Source: Streptomyces tanashiensis
GTDB lineage: Bacteria > Actinomycetota > Actinomycetes > Streptomycetales > Streptomycetaceae
Direction of reading: 5' to 3'
Assembly (NCBI RefSeq): GCF_014648895.1
Contig: NZ_BMRZ01000001.1
Location: 806,001-870,000, forward strand
Length of the DNA: 64,000 nt
Shown: positions 8,342 to 17,090 of the stretch, piece after piece
Numbering within the stretch: position 1 is the stretch's first letter
Layout: each line of letters begins with the position of its first letter
The notes under the pieces: model-generated
Database searches by the model: none
Seen by the model: only the letters and a program-made list of their open reading frames with translations
What the model was told of the DNA's origin: nothing
Position numbers and translations under genes: made by a program

Positions 8342-10060
8342 ATGGACACGCCCACGACGACCTCCACCACGACCACCGCCGCTGCCTCCGTCTCCGTCCC
8401 CGGCTCCGGCCCCGCCTCCGAATCCGACGAGGCGGCCGCCCGCCACTGGGAGGAGCTCGTCAGCTCGGCGCTGCTCGGGACGGACCGGCGTCCTCCCGCC
8501 GGGCTCGCGGGCTCGGCGGCGGCCCGGGACCTGCCGGGTGCGCTGCTCGACGCCGCGGCGGTGCAGACCGTACGGCGCAGGGCGGGGCTCCGGCCCGGGC
8601 CCGCCGCACCCCTGCCGGAGCCCGCACCGGAGGACCCGCGCGCGCCTCTGCCCGAGGCCGCCAGGCTCCGCCTCGATCAGCTGCTCGCCGGACGGGCCGC
8701 GCCCTCGCCCGCCGGGCGGCGCGGGGCCGCCCCCGACCTGGCCGAGCTGCTCCCCCAATGGCTCGCCCTCGCCAACCGGCACGGCTACAAGGCGTCGCCG
8801 TCCGCGCTGCCGGCGCTGCTCGACGCGGCCAGGGCCCGCACCGACCTGCGGCCCCAGGCGCTCCGCCTGGCCGGTCCGCGGGGGCTGTGGCTGGCCCGGC
8901 TGAACCCCGAGTGGAGATTCGCCCTCCGGGGCACGGGCGCGGGCGGCGGCCTCCCGTCCCCGAGGGACCCGGAGGGGGTACGGGCGCTGTGGGACGAGGG
9001 CCTGTTCGCCGAGCGGGTCGCCCTGCTCGCCGCCGTACGGACCGAGGACCCGGCCGCCGGTCTCGCGCTGCTCGCGTCGACCTGGTCCGCCGAGCGGGCG
9101 GAGGACCGGCTGATGTTCCTGGACTCGCTGCGGGCCGGACTCTCCGACGCCGACGAGGAGTTCCTGGAGGAGGCCCTCGGCGACCGCAGCCGCAACGTCC
9201 GGGCGACCGCCGCCGAGCTGCTCTCCGCCCTGCCGGCCTCGGCCCTCGCGGGCCGGATGGCGAGCCGGGCCGCCACCTGCGTCGGCCTGGACCGGACGGC
9301 CCCGGAACCGACGATCGCCGTCGAGGCCCCGCACGAGTGCGACGCGGCGATGCAGCGGGACGGCATGGTGGCGACGCCTCCGGCGGGCCGGGGCGAGCGT
9401 TCCTGGTGGCTGGGCCAGCTCGTCGAGGCGGCGCCGCTGGTCTCCTGGACCGGCAGGTTCGGGGGCCGCGGCCCGGAGGAGATCGTGGCCCTGCCGGTCG
9501 CCGACGACTGGCAGGGCGAGCTGCACGCGGCCTGGTGCCGGGCCGCCGTGCGGCAGCGGGACCCGGCCTGGTCCCGCGCGCTGCTCGGTTCCCCGGCGGT
9601 CCCGCCCGCCACGGGCCCCGGCACGTCGTCGCTGGCCGAGCGCGCCCAGCTCCTGTCGACGCTGTCCGTGGAGGAACGGGCACGCTGGGTCGCCTCGTTC
9701 ATCGCGGCCCACGGGCTGTCGGAGGCGTTCCAGCTGCTCGGCGTCTGCGCCGTCCCGTGGGCGGAGCCGCTCGGCGCGGCGGTGATCGACGCCCTGGACA
9801 TCGCGCGGGAGGCGGGCAGCTATCCGTGGAGCTTCAGCGGGGTGATGGGCCTGGCCGAGCGCTGCCTCGCCCCGGAGGCCGCGCGGCAGCTGGACTCCCT
9901 GACGGCCCGCCCCGACGAGGCGGAGGACAGGTCCCCCGGCGCGGGCGACTACTGGTCGGAGGCCTTCCAGCGCCTGGTCTCCACGCTGCGGCTCCGCGCG
10001 GCGATGCACGCCGAACTCACGCCGCCGCCACACCCCGCCGCAGCCCCACCGGCCCCGTGA
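8342..10060 (+). CDS. DUF5691 family protein
   Basis: A 572-residue protein of the DUF5691 type, second gene of the SWIM operon, with a good ribosome site (GGAGGAG) before ATG 8342. The first 35 residues are Thr/Ser-rich and look disordered. The next conserved stretch is HWEELVSSALLGTDRRPP. The middle has ALLASTWSAERAEDRLMFLD and EEFLEEALGDRSRNVRATAAELLS, which read like helical HEAT-type repeats, so it may be a scaffold. I see no nuclease, nucleotide-binding or membrane motif. Function is unknown; context ties it to the MoxR/vWA/DUF5682 arm. The 3' side ends in a GC-rich repeat region and a terminator shared with icmB. Confidence 0.85.
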   Translation: MDTPTTTSTTTTAAASVSVPGSGPASESDEAAARHWEELVSSALLGTDRRPPAGLAGSAAARDLPGALLDAAAVQTVRRRAGLRPGPAAPLPEPAPEDPRAPLPEAARLRLDQLLAGRAAPSPAGRRGAAPDLAELLPQWLALANRHGYKASPSALPALLDAARARTDLRPQALRLAGPRGLWLARLNPEWRFALRGTGAGGGLPSPRDPEGVRALWDEGLFAERVALLAAVRTEDPAAGLALLASTWSAERAEDRLMFLDSLRAGLSDADEEFLEEALGDRSRNVRATAAELLSALPASALAGRMASRAATCVGLDRTAPEPTIAVEAPHECDAAMQRDGMVATPPAGRGERSWWLGQLVEAAPLVSWTGRFGGRGPEEIVALPVADDWQGELHAAWCRAAVRQRDPAWSRALLGSPAVPPATGPGTSSLAERAQLLSTLSVEERARWVASFIAAHGLSEAFQLLGVCAVPWAEPLGAAVIDALDIAREAGSYPWSFSGVMGLAERCLAPEAARQLDSLTARPDEAEDRSPGAGDYWSEAFQRLVSTLRLRAAMHAELTPPPHPAAAPPAP

Positions 10061-10392
10061 CACCCGCCTGAGCCCCCCGAACGAACCGCACCACCCCGGG
10101 CCCCGCGACCCCGGCCCGGCGCCGCGCCGCTGCCACCGCCCTGTCCGCACCGCCCCACGGTTCCCGGCCCGGCGTGGCCGGCCCCGCTACCCCGGCCTGC
10201 GGCCGCCGCCCTGTCCGTACCGCCTCGCCGTTGCCGGCCCCGCGACCCCGGCGCCGCGCCGCTGCCGCCGCCCTGCCCGTACCGTCCCGCGGTTCCCGGG
10301 GCCGGCGTGGCCGGCCCCGCGTGGCCGGCCCGGCAGGAAACCGCCCCCGCGGGGAACCGCCCGGCCGGAGCAACCCCCGGGCCCGGGCCCGG
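10061..10392. repeat. GC-rich gene-free region with diverged repeats
   Basis: Between the convergent DUF5691 and icmB genes there is no plausible gene. The sequence is an imperfect repeat of units containing GACCCCGG, GCCCTGTCCG(T/C)ACCG and GTGGCCGGCCCCG. The GCCCTG(T/C)CCG element recurs near 10138, 10208 and 10275. It ends in a strong terminator hairpin (10393-10434). Confidence 0.6.
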
Positions 10393-10434
10393 ACGCCGAC
10401 AGGGCCCTCCCGTTCGGGAGGGCCCTGTCGGCGT
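10393..10434. terminator. Bidirectional terminator between DUF5691 gene and icmB
   Basis: A perfect 19-bp stem: left arm 10393-10411 (ACGCCGACAGGGCCCTCCC), loop GTTC at 10412-10415, right arm 10416-10434. It lies between two convergent genes, 18 bp from the icmB stop codon. Confidence 0.88.
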
Positions 10435-10452
10435 ATGCGCCCGCGCAGCGGG

Positions 10453-10860
10453 TTACGCGGCGACGCGGACGTTCGCGTTCACCCAGTCGACGATGGATGT
10501 GGTCGTCGCACCCGGCGTGAAGATCTCCGCCACGCCCTTCTCCTTCAGGGGGGCGATGTCCGCCTCGGGGATGATGCCGCCGCCGAAGACCTTGATGTCC
10601 TCCGCGTCGCGGTCCTTCAGGAGCTCCAGGACCTTCACGAACAGCGTGTTGTGCGCCCCGGAGAGGATCGAGAGGCCGATCGCGTCCGCGTCCTCCTGGA
10701 TCGCGGTGTCCACGATCTGCTCGGGCGTCTGGTGGAGACCGGTGTAGATGACCTCCATACCGGCGTCGCGGAGCGCCCGCGCGATCACCTTGGCCCCACG
10801 ATCGTGGCCGTCGAGACCCGGCTTGGCGACGACCACGCGGATCGGACCGCTCACACCCAT
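10453..10860 (-). CDS. icmB: Isobutyryl-CoA mutase small subunit (B12-binding)
   Basis: A 135-residue free-standing cobalamin-binding domain. It has the base-off/His-on signature DGHDRG (family DxHxxG) near residue 18, then LSILSGAH and a Gly-rich [10 protein letters not shown] segment that cradle the B12 nucleotide tail. The length matches the stand-alone small subunit of isobutyryl-CoA mutase, which pairs with a large subunit encoded elsewhere to interconvert isobutyryl-CoA and butyryl-CoA in valine and fatty-acid metabolism. In S. coelicolor the orthologue sits in this same neighbourhood. A partnership with another acyl-CoA mutase large subunit cannot be excluded from sequence. The gene stands alone on its strand and ends in a strong hairpin. 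Confidence 0.88.
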   Translation of the reverse strand: MGVSGPIRVVVAKPGLDGHDRGAKVIARALRDAGMEVIYTGLHQTPEQIVDTAIQEDADAIGLSILSGAHNTLFVKVLELLKDRDAEDIKVFGGGIIPEADIAPLKEKGVAEIFTPGATTTSIVDWVNANVRVAA

Positions 10861-11161
10861 CACTGCCTCCACATGCGACCCCCGCGCCTCATTGCCGGGG
10901 AGGTGAACGAACGTTATCTCCAGCATCCCGCACCCGGCCGTTTCGCGGTGGCCACCGAGGGGGAAATCACACGTGGGACATGTTCGCTCTGCGCCGTCCC
11001 CGCTTTCGGGCCCTCCTCCTGGGCCCACCAGCCGCGAGCGGGGCCGGTCGCGAAGGGAGCCGCGACGAGGTCGCCGCGCCCCCGTGCCGCCGTCCGTGCG
11101 GCGCGGGGGCGCGGCGGACCGGCGTACCGTTCGGCCCCGCGTGCCGTTCGGGAGGCCGGCC
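10861..11161. other. Divergent intergenic region, icmB / hydrolase
   Basis: About 300 bp holding the promoters of icmB (leftward) and the hydrolase (rightward). Open frames here look like GC artefacts. I cannot assign clear promoter hexamers. The left half (10890-10980) is noticeably less GC-rich and is the likelier site of the icmB promoter. Confidence 0.5.
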
Positions 11162-11953
11162 ATGGAGCTCGCCAAGGTCACCGCCCTGATGAAGGCCACC
11201 GCGCTGGAAGTCGCGATCCTCACCGGCCATCTCGTCCTCTACCCGTCCGGGATCGTCGCCGAGCGGCTCTCCCCCGCCGCGCCCCCGACGTCCATCGCCC
11301 CGGGCAGCCGCCCGGTCGTCCTCCTGCACGGCTTCGTCGACAACCGTTCGGTCTTCGTCCTGCTGCGCCGCTCCCTCACCCGGCACGGCCGTGACTGTGT
11401 CGAGTCGCTCAACTACTCACCGCTCACCTGTGACCTGCGGGCCGCCGCCGAGCTGCTCGGCCGCCGGGTGGACGAGATCCGCGCCCGTACGGGACACGCC
11501 GAGGTCGACATCGTCGGGCACAGTCTGGGCGGGCTCATCGCCCGCTACTACGTGCAGCGCCTCGGCGGTGACACCCGGGTGCGGACCCTGGTCACGCTCG
11601 GCACCCCGCACGCGGGCACGACGGTGGCCCCGCTCGCGGACGCGCATCCGCTGGTGCGGCAGATGCGGCCCGGTTCGGAGGTGCTGCGGGAGCTCGCCGG
11701 GCCCGCGCCCGGCTGCCGTACCCGCTTCGTGAGCTTCTGGAGCGACATGGACCAGGTGATGGTGCCGGCGGAGACCGCCCGCCTCGACCACCCCGACCTG
11801 CTCGTGCACAACGTGCGGGTGAGCGGGATCGGCCATCTCGCGCTGCCCGTGCATCCGACGGTGGCCGCCGGGGTCCGCGAGGCCCTCGACGCGGGGGGTC
11901 CGGTGGTCTCCGGGACACGGGAAGAGGGGCCCGGCGCCACCTCCGTCGCCTGA
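11162..11953 (+). CDS. Alpha/beta-hydrolase, lipase-like
   Basis: A 263-residue serine hydrolase of the lipase class. [10 protein letters not shown] carries the oxyanion-hole segment. The nucleophile elbow is GHSLGG at about 119-124, within [19 protein letters not shown] candidate acid is Asp in [11 protein letters not shown], and the catalytic His is in [11 protein letters not shown]. The N-terminus ([32 protein letters not shown]) is a hydrophobic helix that could be a membrane anchor rather than a cleaved signal; no lipobox is present. Substrates are probably acyl esters, but specificity cannot be read from sequence. The ATG at 11162 is the first after the gap and gives the family start. 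Confidence 0.85.
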   Translation: MELAKVTALMKATALEVAILTGHLVLYPSGIVAERLSPAAPPTSIAPGSRPVVLLHGFVDNRSVFVLLRRSLTRHGRDCVESLNYSPLTCDLRAAAELLGRRVDEIRARTGHAEVDIVGHSLGGLIARYYVQRLGGDTRVRTLVTLGTPHAGTTVAPLADAHPLVRQMRPGSEVLRELAGPAPGCRTRFVSFWSDMDQVMVPAETARLDHPDLLVHNVRVSGIGHLALPVHPTVAAGVREALDAGGPVVSGTREEGPGATSVA

Positions 11954-12175
11954 CCGCGCCACACCGTTCTTCGAACGTTCATCGAACACAAGGCCAAAGC
12001 TCTCCACCCGACCTGGCAAAACGCGGCCGATTGCCCTTTTCCTGCGGGCTCAAACCCCTCCGAAGATTGTCCGCCGCGCGTACCGCCGGGTACAGTCGCG
12101 CCACTGCTTACCCCCGGGACACCCCTCACGGGCCCGCCCCGGACTGGTCCTGCTGCCGAGGCGAGAGAGACGTTG

Positions 12176-13738
12176 GTGAACGACCAGCACCCCCACGCCG
12201 GGTACGTCGGAGACGGCGCCCACACCACCGGCAGTCTCCCCATCGACCCGCTGTTCGGCGCCTACCCCGGCGGTCAGGCCGACCACAGCGGCCAGTGGGA
12301 CCTCGGCCAGTACGCCGCCACCGGCACGTACGCGACGACGGGGCAGTACGACACCACCGGGCAGTACGACACGACCGGCCAGTGGGACACCACGGGCCAG
12401 TGGAACACCGCCGGCTCCTACGAGGCCACCGGCGCGTACGAGACCATCGGCACGTACGACACCTCCGCGGCGCAGTACGACGCCACCGGCCAGTGGGACG
12501 CCTCCGCCTGGACCGAGGCCCAGCACACCGGCCAGTACGAGACCGCCCACGCCGGCACCTATGCCGCCCAGGGCACGTACGGCTACGAGGCCTACGACGC
12601 CACCGGCCAGTGGGCCGCCCCCGCCTTCGCGACCGAGACCGGCGCCTTCGACGCGACCGCGTGGAACCACGCGACCCCGGAGCCCGAGCCGGTCGTCCCC
12701 CAGCAGTACACCCCGCAGGCCGAGCACACCGCCGAGTTCGCCTTCGAGTACGTCCCCGAGGACCACCAGGGGCTCGCCACCGACGAGACGTACGAGGCGG
12801 AGGAGACCTACGCCCCGGCCGAGGACGACGCTGCGGAGGACCTCCTCACCCTCGAGGACGGCGAGGACGGCGAGGACGACGGCTACGACGCGTACGACAT
12901 GCCGTCCGACGAGCCGGCCGTCGAACTCCGTACGGAGTCGCCCGTCGCCGGCCGCCCCGTGCGCCGCTCGTCGGGTGGCAGCCGCGGCCGTCGCCGTACC
13001 CCCGCCAAGCGGTCCGCGCTGCTGACCGTCGCCGTCCCCTCCGCCTGCGTCATGGGAGTCGCCGGCATCGCCGCCGCCTCCGTCAGCGGCCTCACCGGCC
13101 CCACCACGACCGGCGGACAGAAGGACGACACGACCACGCTCGCCGCCGCCGACCCGGCCTCGGTCAAGCAGGTCGCCGCCAACAACGCGCTCGACACGCA
13201 GCTCGCCGCGCTCAGCGCCGACGCCCGCGACTTCGGCGACCGCGCCAGCCGCACCCAGGAACGCATCGACCTCAAGGCCCGCCAGGCGGCCGACAAGAAG
13301 AAGCGCGAGGAGGAGGCGGCCCGCAAGGAGGCGCTGCGCCCCAAGTACCTGCTGCCGGTGAAGCTCCACCAGCTCAGCGCGCGTTTCGGCCAGTCGGGCG
13401 TCAACTGGATGTCGGTGCACACGGGCATCGACTTCCCCGTGCAGTACGGCACCCCCGTGATGGCCGCGACCGACGGCACCGTCCGCACGCAGTGGAACAG
13501 CGCCTACGGCAACATGGCGATCGTGACCGCCCCCGACGGCACCGAGACCTGGTACTGCCACCTGAGCAGCACCAAGATCCGCTCGGGTTACGTCAAGGCC
13601 GGCGACGTCATCGCCTACTCCGGCAACTCCGGCAACTCCACCGGCCCCCACCTCCACTTCGAGGTCCGGCCCGGCGGCGGCTCCGCGATCGACCCGCTGG
13701 CCTGGCTGCGCAGCCACGGCCTCGACCCGACCAGCTGA
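12176..13738 (+). CDS. M23 metallopeptidase with long Gln/aromatic-repeat N-terminus
   Basis: A 520-residue cell-wall peptidase. The C-terminal M23 (LytM) domain has the zinc motifs HTGIDFP (HxGxD) and HLHFE plus WYCHLS, so it should be an active endopeptidase on peptidoglycan cross-bridges. A transmembrane segment (ALLTVAVPSACVMGVAGIAAA, about residues 281-301) makes it a type II membrane protein with the peptidase outside; an Ala/Lys/Arg-rich likely coiled coil links membrane and peptidase. The cytoplasmic N-terminal 270 residues are disordered, with repeats of TTGQYD/TTGQWD type (about 35-160) followed by an acidic stretch. GTG 12176 is taken as start; the TTG one codon earlier is possible. 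A strong shared terminator follows. Confidence 0.88.
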   Translation: MNDQHPHAGYVGDGAHTTGSLPIDPLFGAYPGGQADHSGQWDLGQYAATGTYATTGQYDTTGQYDTTGQWDTTGQWNTAGSYEATGAYETIGTYDTSAAQYDATGQWDASAWTEAQHTGQYETAHAGTYAAQGTYGYEAYDATGQWAAPAFATETGAFDATAWNHATPEPEPVVPQQYTPQAEHTAEFAFEYVPEDHQGLATDETYEAEETYAPAEDDAAEDLLTLEDGEDGEDDGYDAYDMPSDEPAVELRTESPVAGRPVRRSSGGSRGRRRTPAKRSALLTVAVPSACVMGVAGIAAASVSGLTGPTTTGGQKDDTTTLAAADPASVKQVAANNALDTQLAALSADARDFGDRASRTQERIDLKARQAADKKKREEEAARKEALRPKYLLPVKLHQLSARFGQSGVNWMSVHTGIDFPVQYGTPVMAATDGTVRTQWNSAYGNMAIVTAPDGTETWYCHLSSTKIRSGYVKAGDVIAYSGNSGNSTGPHLHFEVRPGGGSAIDPLAWLRSHGLDPTS

Positions 13739-13796
13739 GCCTTCCCCCCGGTCGAGTCTCCCCACAGCTGAGCTCTCCTCAACTGAACTTCTCCGC

Positions 13797-13843
13797 GTAC
13801 GAGCAAGGGCCCCGGCGACATCCGCCGGGGCCCTTGCTCGTAC
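13797..13843. terminator. Bidirectional terminator between M23 gene and pcrA
   Basis: A perfect 21-bp stem (13797-13817 and 13823-13843) with a five-base loop ACATC, between convergent genes and only 7 bp from the pcrA stop. Confidence 0.92.
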
Positions 13844-13850
13844 CGCGTTC

Positions 13851-16301
13851 CTACAGCTTCTCGACCGGCGCGTACCGCAGCAGCAGTCGCTTCGGCTTCT
13901 CGTCACCGAAGTCGATCGTCGCCTGGGCGTCCGAGCCCGCGCCGGTCACCGTCATGACCGTGCCGAGGCCGAACTGGTCGTGCGTGACACGGTCGCCGAC
14001 CTGCAGGGAGATCACCGGCTTCTCACCGGCGCGCCGGGTGGCGAAGCCGGAGGGGCCGGAGCGCGCGCGGGAGGAGGAGAGCGAGGAGGTGATCCCCGAG
14101 GTCGGCCCGGCGGGCTTCGCCATCGGACCGGTCCGCTTCCACTCCAGGTACGCGGGCGGGATCTCCTCCAGGAAGCGCGAGGCCGGGTTGTACGAGGGCT
14201 GGCCCCAGGCGCTGCGCATCGACGAGCGGGTCAGGTAGAGCCGCTCACGCGCGCGCGTGATGCCGACGTACGCCAGGCGCCGCTCCTCCTCCAGCTCCTT
14301 CGCCTGCCCGAGGGCGCGCATGTGCGGGAAGACGCCGTCCTCCATGCCGGTGAGGAACACCACCGGGAATTCGAGGCCCTTGGCGGTGTGCAGGGTCATC
14401 AGGGTGATGACGCCCCGGCCCTCCTCGTCCTCGTCCGGGATCTGGTCGGAGTCGGCGACGAGGGCGACCTTCTCCAGGAACTCGGCGAGGGTCGCGGGCT
14501 CCTCGCCGCGCTCCTGCTCGAACTCCAGGGCCACGGCGGCGAGTTCTTGGAGGTTCTCGATCCGGGTCTCGTCCTGCGGGTCGGTCGAGGCCTGCAGCTC
14601 GGCCAGGTAGCCCGTCCGCTCCAGGACGGCCTCCAGGACGACGGCGGGGCCTGCGCCGGACTCGACGACGGTCCGCAGCTCGTCCATGAGCGCGTTGAAC
14701 CGCTTCACGGCGTTCGCGGAGCGGGCGGCCATGCCGTACGCCTCGTCGACCCGCTTCAGGGCCTGCGGGAAGGTGATCTTCTCGCGCAGGGACAGCGCGT
14801 CGATCATCGCCTCGGCACGCTCGCCGATGCCCCGCTTGGGGACGTTGAGGATGCGGCGCAGCGGCACGTTGTCCTCGGGGTTGGCGAGGACGCGGAGGTA
14901 CGCGAGGACGTCCCTGACCTCCTTGCGCTCGTAGAAGCGCACACCGCCGACGACCTTGTACGGCAGTCCGACGCGGATGAAGATCTCTTCGAAGACACGG
15001 GACTGGGCGTTGGTCCGGTAGAAGACGGCGACGTCCCCGGCCTTGGCGTCGCCCGCGTCGGTGAGCCGGTCGATCTCGTCGGCGACGAACTGGGCCTCGT
15101 CGTGCTCGGTGTCGGCGACGTAGCCGGTGATCTGCGCTCCCGCGCCCGCGTTCGTCCACAGGTTCTTGGGGCGGCGGGACTCGTTGCGCTCGATGACGGC
15201 GTTGGCCGCGGAGAGGATCGTCTGGGTGGAGCGGTAGTTCTGCTCCAGGAGGATCGTCGTCGCGTCCGGGTAGTCCTCCTCGAACTGGAGGATGTTGCGG
15301 ATGGTCGCGCCGCGGAAGGCGTAGATCGACTGGTCGGCGTCGCCGACGACGCACAGCTCGGCCGGGCCGAGGTCCTCGTAGCCGGTGCCGACGAGCTCCC
15401 GCACGAGGGTGTACTGCGCGTGGTTGGTGTCCTGGTACTCGTCGACGAGGACGTGGCGGAAGCGGCGGCGGTAGTGCTCGGCGACGTCCGGGAACGCCTG
15501 GAGCAGGTGGACCGTCGTCATGATGATGTCGTCGAAGTCCAGGGCGTTGGCCTCGCGCAGCCGCGCCTGGTACATCCGGTACGCCTCGGCGAGCGTCTTC
15601 TCGAAGCCGTCGGCGGCCTGGTCGGCGAAGGTCTCCTCGTCGATCAGCTCGTTCTTGAGGTTCGAGATCTTGGCGCTGAACGACTTCGGCGGGAACTTCT
15701 TCGGGTCGAGGTCCAGGTCCCGGCAGACCAGCGACATCAGCCGCTTGGAGTCGGCGGCGTCGTAGATCGAGAACGAGGAGGTGAAGCCGAGCTTCTTCGA
15801 CTCGCGGCGCAGGATGCGGACGCAGGCGCTGTGGAAGGTCATGACCCACATCGCGTTCGCACGCGGTCCGACGAGCTGCTCGACGCGCTCCTTCATCTCG
15901 CCGGCGGCCTTGTTCGTGAAGGTGATCGCCAGTATCTGGCCGGGGTGGACGTGCCGCGTGCCCAGGAGGTGGGCGATGCGGTGGGTCAGCACCCGGGTCT
16001 TGCCGGAGCCGGCGCCGGCGACGATGAGCAGCGGGGTGTCGGTGTGCACGACGGCGGCGCGCTGCTGCTCGTTCAGCCCCTCCAGGAGCGCGGCGGCGTC
16101 CACGACGGGCCGGGGGTGGCCGTCCCGGTAGTGCGTCTCCCGGGCGGGCGGGGGCACGTCGAAGTGCTCCCCGAAGAGGTCGTGCGGGACCTCCTCCGTG
16201 GCCGGGGAGCCGTGCTCGTCGTCCTCGGGGTGGGGCGGGGGCTCCTCCGAGGGGTGGTTCTGGAGGCCGGCCAGGAAGCTGTCGTCAAAGAGGCTGCTCA
16301 T
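13851..16301 (-). CDS. pcrA: ATP-dependent DNA helicase PcrA/UvrD
   Basis: An 816-residue superfamily 1A helicase that unwinds DNA 3' to 5' in repair and in clearing stalled replication or transcription. It has Walker A AGAGSGKT (about 96-103), AITFTNKAA (motif Ia), VDEYQDTN (motif II), DQSIYAFRGA (motif III), LEQNYRS (motif IV), TLHTAKGLEFPVVF (motif V) and YVGITRAR (motif VI). The C-terminal RVTHDQFGLGTVMTV segment is the Tudor-like domain that in PcrA binds RNA polymerase. The first 75 residues are an acidic, disordered extension common in actinobacteria. The ATG at 16301 lies about three bases from the predicted start of transcription, from a PafBC-type promoter at 16311-16333. Confidence 0.95.
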   Translation of the reverse strand: MSSLFDDSFLAGLQNHPSEEPPPHPEDDEHGSPATEEVPHDLFGEHFDVPPPARETHYRDGHPRPVVDAAALLEGLNEQQRAAVVHTDTPLLIVAGAGSGKTRVLTHRIAHLLGTRHVHPGQILAITFTNKAAGEMKERVEQLVGPRANAMWVMTFHSACVRILRRESKKLGFTSSFSIYDAADSKRLMSLVCRDLDLDPKKFPPKSFSAKISNLKNELIDEETFADQAADGFEKTLAEAYRMYQARLREANALDFDDIIMTTVHLLQAFPDVAEHYRRRFRHVLVDEYQDTNHAQYTLVRELVGTGYEDLGPAELCVVGDADQSIYAFRGATIRNILQFEEDYPDATTILLEQNYRSTQTILSAANAVIERNESRRPKNLWTNAGAGAQITGYVADTEHDEAQFVADEIDRLTDAGDAKAGDVAVFYRTNAQSRVFEEIFIRVGLPYKVVGGVRFYERKEVRDVLAYLRVLANPEDNVPLRRILNVPKRGIGERAEAMIDALSLREKITFPQALKRVDEAYGMAARSANAVKRFNALMDELRTVVESGAGPAVVLEAVLERTGYLAELQASTDPQDETRIENLQELAAVALEFEQERGEEPATLAEFLEKVALVADSDQIPDEDEEGRGVITLMTLHTAKGLEFPVVFLTGMEDGVFPHMRALGQAKELEEERRLAYVGITRARERLYLTRSSMRSAWGQPSYNPASRFLEEIPPAYLEWKRTGPMAKPAGPTSGITSSLSSSRARSGPSGFATRRAGEKPVISLQVGDRVTHDQFGLGTVMTVTGAGSDAQATIDFGDEKPKRLLLRYAPVEKL

Positions 16302-16310
16302 CGCCTCACG

Positions 16311-16333
16311 AGTCTAGGACGCCCCACCGACAT
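16311..16333 (-). promoter_or_regulatory. PafBC/RecA-NDp-type promoter of pcrA
   Basis: On the minus strand: ATGTCGGTG, eight bases (GGGCGTCC), then TAGACT. This fits TTGTCRGTG-N8-TANNNT with one mismatch in the first T. Transcription would start close to 16304, almost at the ATG (16301), so the message is nearly leaderless. UvrD-type helicases are reported members of the PafBC damage regulon in mycobacteria, which supports the match. Confidence 0.8.
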
Positions 16334-16391
16334 CCGGGCCCGCCTTCGGGACGGTCTCTGTGGAAGCCCTCACACCCGGCGGGCCCGGCGC

Positions 16392-16745
16392 TCAGGTCCA
16401 GAGGGTCGCGATGAAGATGTTCGCCATGGTCAGGCCGCCGACGGCGGCGAAGAGGCCCTTGTCGACCCGCTCCTCGTCCCGCTTGACGTAGACGATGCCC
16501 AGGATCACGACGAGGATCGCCAGCTTGATGCCGACCTTGAGGTTGTTCACGCTCTGGTCGTCGGCCTGGTTGAGACCGACGAGCGCGACGCCCGTGACCA
16601 GCATGGTCAGCGCGCCGTGCAGCATGGCGGGGCTGAAGCGGGCCGTACCCGCGCCCATCGCCTTCATCTGGGTGAGGAAGCCGCCGAGGAGGGAGGCGAT
16701 ACCGATGATGTGCAGGGCGACGAAGACATTGATGAGTACGTCCAT
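16392..16745 (-). CDS. Small four-helix membrane protein
   Basis: A 117-residue hydrophobic protein with four predicted membrane segments: residues 3-24 (VLINVFVALHIIGIASLLGGFL), about 42-60, about 71-88, and about 97-115. A His in the first helix (ALHIIG) and one in the second (MLHGAL) could bind haem, as in small CopD-like or DUF4149-like proteins, but that is speculation. It is not coupled to pcrA: the two genes point the same way but pcrA lies downstream with its own promoter between them. Function unknown. Confidence 0.8.
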   Translation of the reverse strand: MDVLINVFVALHIIGIASLLGGFLTQMKAMGAGTARFSPAMLHGALTMLVTGVALVGLNQADDQSVNNLKVGIKLAILVVILGIVYVKRDEERVDKGLFAAVGGLTMANIFIATLWT

Positions 16746-17090
16746 GGGGCGGAGCCTAACCGGGCCCGTATCACCGCTCTCCGGCCGGGTCCACTCCCTC
16801 CGGGGCTTCGGTCGGACGGCCGCCGGAATGTCCCCGGCCCCTCACACCGGACGGAAGAGTTCGGTCTCCGTCACGTCAACTGACGCCAATAACGGTCAAC
16901 TCCCCGTCCTCCCGTGACCCCAGGTTTAGCGTCCTCCACCAGGTGACCGGCTCCCCACCACCGCCGGCGATCCGGCGGCCGTCGGTCACCCCCGCCGAGA
17001 AAACCGGCGGCGGTCCGTCTCCCCTGTGCGGCCCGCCGTCGGCCCGGCGGGCACCCGCCCACCTCAGGGAAGAGGATGTGACCCGCCCTC
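16746..17090 (+). promoter_or_regulatory. Promoter and structured leader before the NlpC/P60 gene
   Basis: About 345 bp without a gene. A plausible -10 TAGCGT lies at 16927-16932, preceded by two TCAACT repeats. From there a leader of about 150 nt contains two GC hairpins: 16961-16978 (CCGCCGG, loop CGAT, CCGGCGG) and 16992-17010 (CCGCCG, loop, CGGCGG). The long structured leader is reminiscent of cell-wall hydrolase genes under riboswitch control, but I cannot match the c-di-AMP (ydaO) consensus. The leftmost part holds the promoter of the small membrane protein. Confidence 0.45.

Noticed and set aside
16930..17090. c-di-AMP (ydaO) riboswitch before the NlpC/P60 gene
   Set aside because: There is a structured leader, but I could not find the conserved core of the ydaO family. 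A covariance-model search would decide.
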